Shown here piece by piece: positions 5,838 to 6,539 of a stretch of DNA of 6,539 bases (within the stretch, counting starts at the first letter, position 1; the number at the start of each line of letters is the position of its first letter). Source of the stretch: an uncultured Clostridia bacterium (GTDB taxonomy: Bacteria > Bacillota > Clostridia > TANB77 > CAG-508); the NCBI GenBank assembly GCA_948585895.1, contig CAPBNZ010000086.1:1-6539 (forward strand), given 5' to 3'. The translations under genes and the position numbers were made by a program. The notes below the pieces were generated by a model. The model saw nothing but the letters and a program-made list of their open reading frames with translations. It had not been told where the DNA came from and made no database searches.

Positions 5838-6401
5838 ATGAGAAATAAGAAGAAAGAGAAATTATATTGGAGAAGATTAGATAATTCAGCTAAAATTTTT
5901 CCTATTTCTACAGGGAAGAGATATAGTACAGTGTTTCGATTGTCTGTTGTTTTAAAAGAAAGAGTAGAGCCAAAAGTATTAGAGGAAGCAGTGAATCAAA
6001 CACTAGAGAAATATGAATTTTTTAAAGTGAGAATGAAGCCTGGTTTTTTTTGGTATTATTTAGAACATAATCTAAAAATGCCTATTATAGAGGAAGAACA
6101 AGATTATCCTTGTAAATATATAGATAGTAGACGAAATAATAATTATTTATTTAAAATCACTTATTTTGAAAAGAAGGTAAATATTGATATTTTTCATTCA
6201 TTAACAGATGGAAATAGTGGAACGACATTTTTTAAAGAGATTATATATACTTATTTAGAATTAATGCACCCAGAAGTTTTAAATGAAGAAGAAAGAAAAA
6301 TTAGAAAGATAGAGTATGATACAGAAGATAGTTATATGAAAAATTATGATAAAAAAGCAAAATCCAATGCATCTGGAAAAAGAGCTTATATCAAAGGCTG
6401 A
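5838..6401 (+). CDS. condensation/alcohol-acetyltransferase-like protein, truncated at the 3' end
   Basis: The 187 residues match the N-terminal half of CoA-dependent acyltransferase-fold proteins (condensation-domain and alcohol-acetyltransferase-like). These move an acyl group to an alcohol or amine and normally exceed 400 residues. The catalytic motif HSLTDG (H120, D124, G125) fits HxxxDG and is preceded by the expected strand, KVNIDIF. The start MRNKKKEKLYWRRLDNSAKI is usual for this group, and gagagg (5825-5830) precedes the ATG by seven bases. After SGKRAYI the reading frame ends within three codons, exactly where base composition changes. From memory of close relatives, the protein should continue as a longer lysine-rich segment and a second lobe. 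The second lobe, needed for the acceptor channel, is therefore missing. The cut is either a real disruption by inserted DNA or an assembly joint. The catalytic assignment is good; the substrate is unknown. Confidence 0.75.
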   Translation: MRNKKKEKLYWRRLDNSAKIFPISTGKRYSTVFRLSVVLKERVEPKVLEEAVNQTLEKYEFFKVRMKPGFFWYYLEHNLKMPIIEEEQDYPCKYIDSRRNNNYLFKITYFEKKVNIDIFHSLTDGNSGTTFFKEIIYTYLELMHPEVLNEEERKIRKIEYDTEDSYMKNYDKKAKSNASGKRAYIKG

Positions 6402-6539
6402 CTATTTCTCCTCTACGCTGGATGCAAACTGTGAGGATAAGGAAGCTTCCCTCTATACCGCTACGGCAACTTACTATTTATCATTGATAACAAATGGTAC
6501 GGAACATAACCACTATGCCTCTCTGACACGAAAAGCGGC
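6346..6539 (+). CDS. unidentified open frame in the foreign 3' segment (3' partial)
   Basis: A + strand frame, +1 relative to the acyltransferase frame, is open from 6340 to the window edge; the five other frames contain stops within 6400-6539. ATGs occur at 6346 and 6367, but they lie in the A/T-rich DNA before the junction and have no good ribosome binding site. The real start may belong to sequence not joined here. The part after the junction reads SKADYFSSTLDANCEDKEA, then a stretch rich in Ala, Thr, Tyr and Leu that looks helical, then NGTEHNHYASLTRKA. I do not recognise it with confidence. Its codon use (ctc, acc, ctg, gcc) and G+C of about 44% differ from every gene upstream. Confidence 0.4.
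   Translation, partial: MIKKQNPMHLEKELISKADYFSSTLDANCEDKEASLYTATATYYLSLITNGTEHNHYASLTRKA
6390..6400. other. sequence junction (insertion boundary or assembly chimera)
   Basis: The acyltransferase frame loses family similarity after about 6390, and G+C rises from 33 of 140 bases (6241-6380) to 62 of 141 (6399-6539). The exact breakpoint cannot be placed better than about ten bases. No terminal inverted repeat is visible at the edge. Confidence 0.6.

Overview
The window looks like chromosomal DNA from a low-GC Bacillota, most likely a Clostridia-type anaerobe. It is strongly A/T-rich, uses A/T-ending codons, has Gram-positive-style GGAGG ribosome binding sites, and carries grpE, dnaK and dnaJ in the Firmicutes order. 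All recognised genes are on the + strand. No RNA gene, CRISPR array or transposase gene was seen.

Positions 1-4700 are the heat-shock chaperone block. grpE (nucleotide exchange factor, 5' end uncertain) is followed by a CYTH/triphosphate-tunnel protein not normally part of this operon, then dnaK (Hsp70) and dnaJ (Hsp40 with an intact HPD motif and four zinc-finger CxxCxGxG repeats). An intrinsic terminator closes the block at about 4633-4697. hrcA and a CIRCE operator would be expected upstream but are not in the window. Both spacers around dnaK are structured. The CYTH-dnaK spacer is a perfect 35-bp inverted repeat built of two opposed copies of a GGGGAC-core unit (REPIN-like). The dnaK-dnaJ spacer is bounded by a near-perfect 15-bp inverted repeat with further hairpins inside.

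Positions 4700-6400 hold an accessory pair. After a possible 35-residue single-span membrane peptide come a membrane-anchored HSL-type alpha/beta hydrolase with a complete Ser-Asp-His triad, and the N-terminal part of a condensation/alcohol-acetyltransferase-like protein with an HxxxDG motif. Two further GGGGAC-type repeats (reading cctgtccc on the + strand) lie between these two genes.

Positions from about 6390 to 6539 are different DNA. G+C jumps from about 24% to about 44%, the acyltransferase frame is cut off, and a new + strand frame runs open to the window edge. This is either the junction of an inserted element or an assembly chimera. The most interesting signals are the REPIN-like hairpin in front of dnaK, whose second unit carries a sequence complementary to the dnaK ribosome binding site, and this 3' junction.
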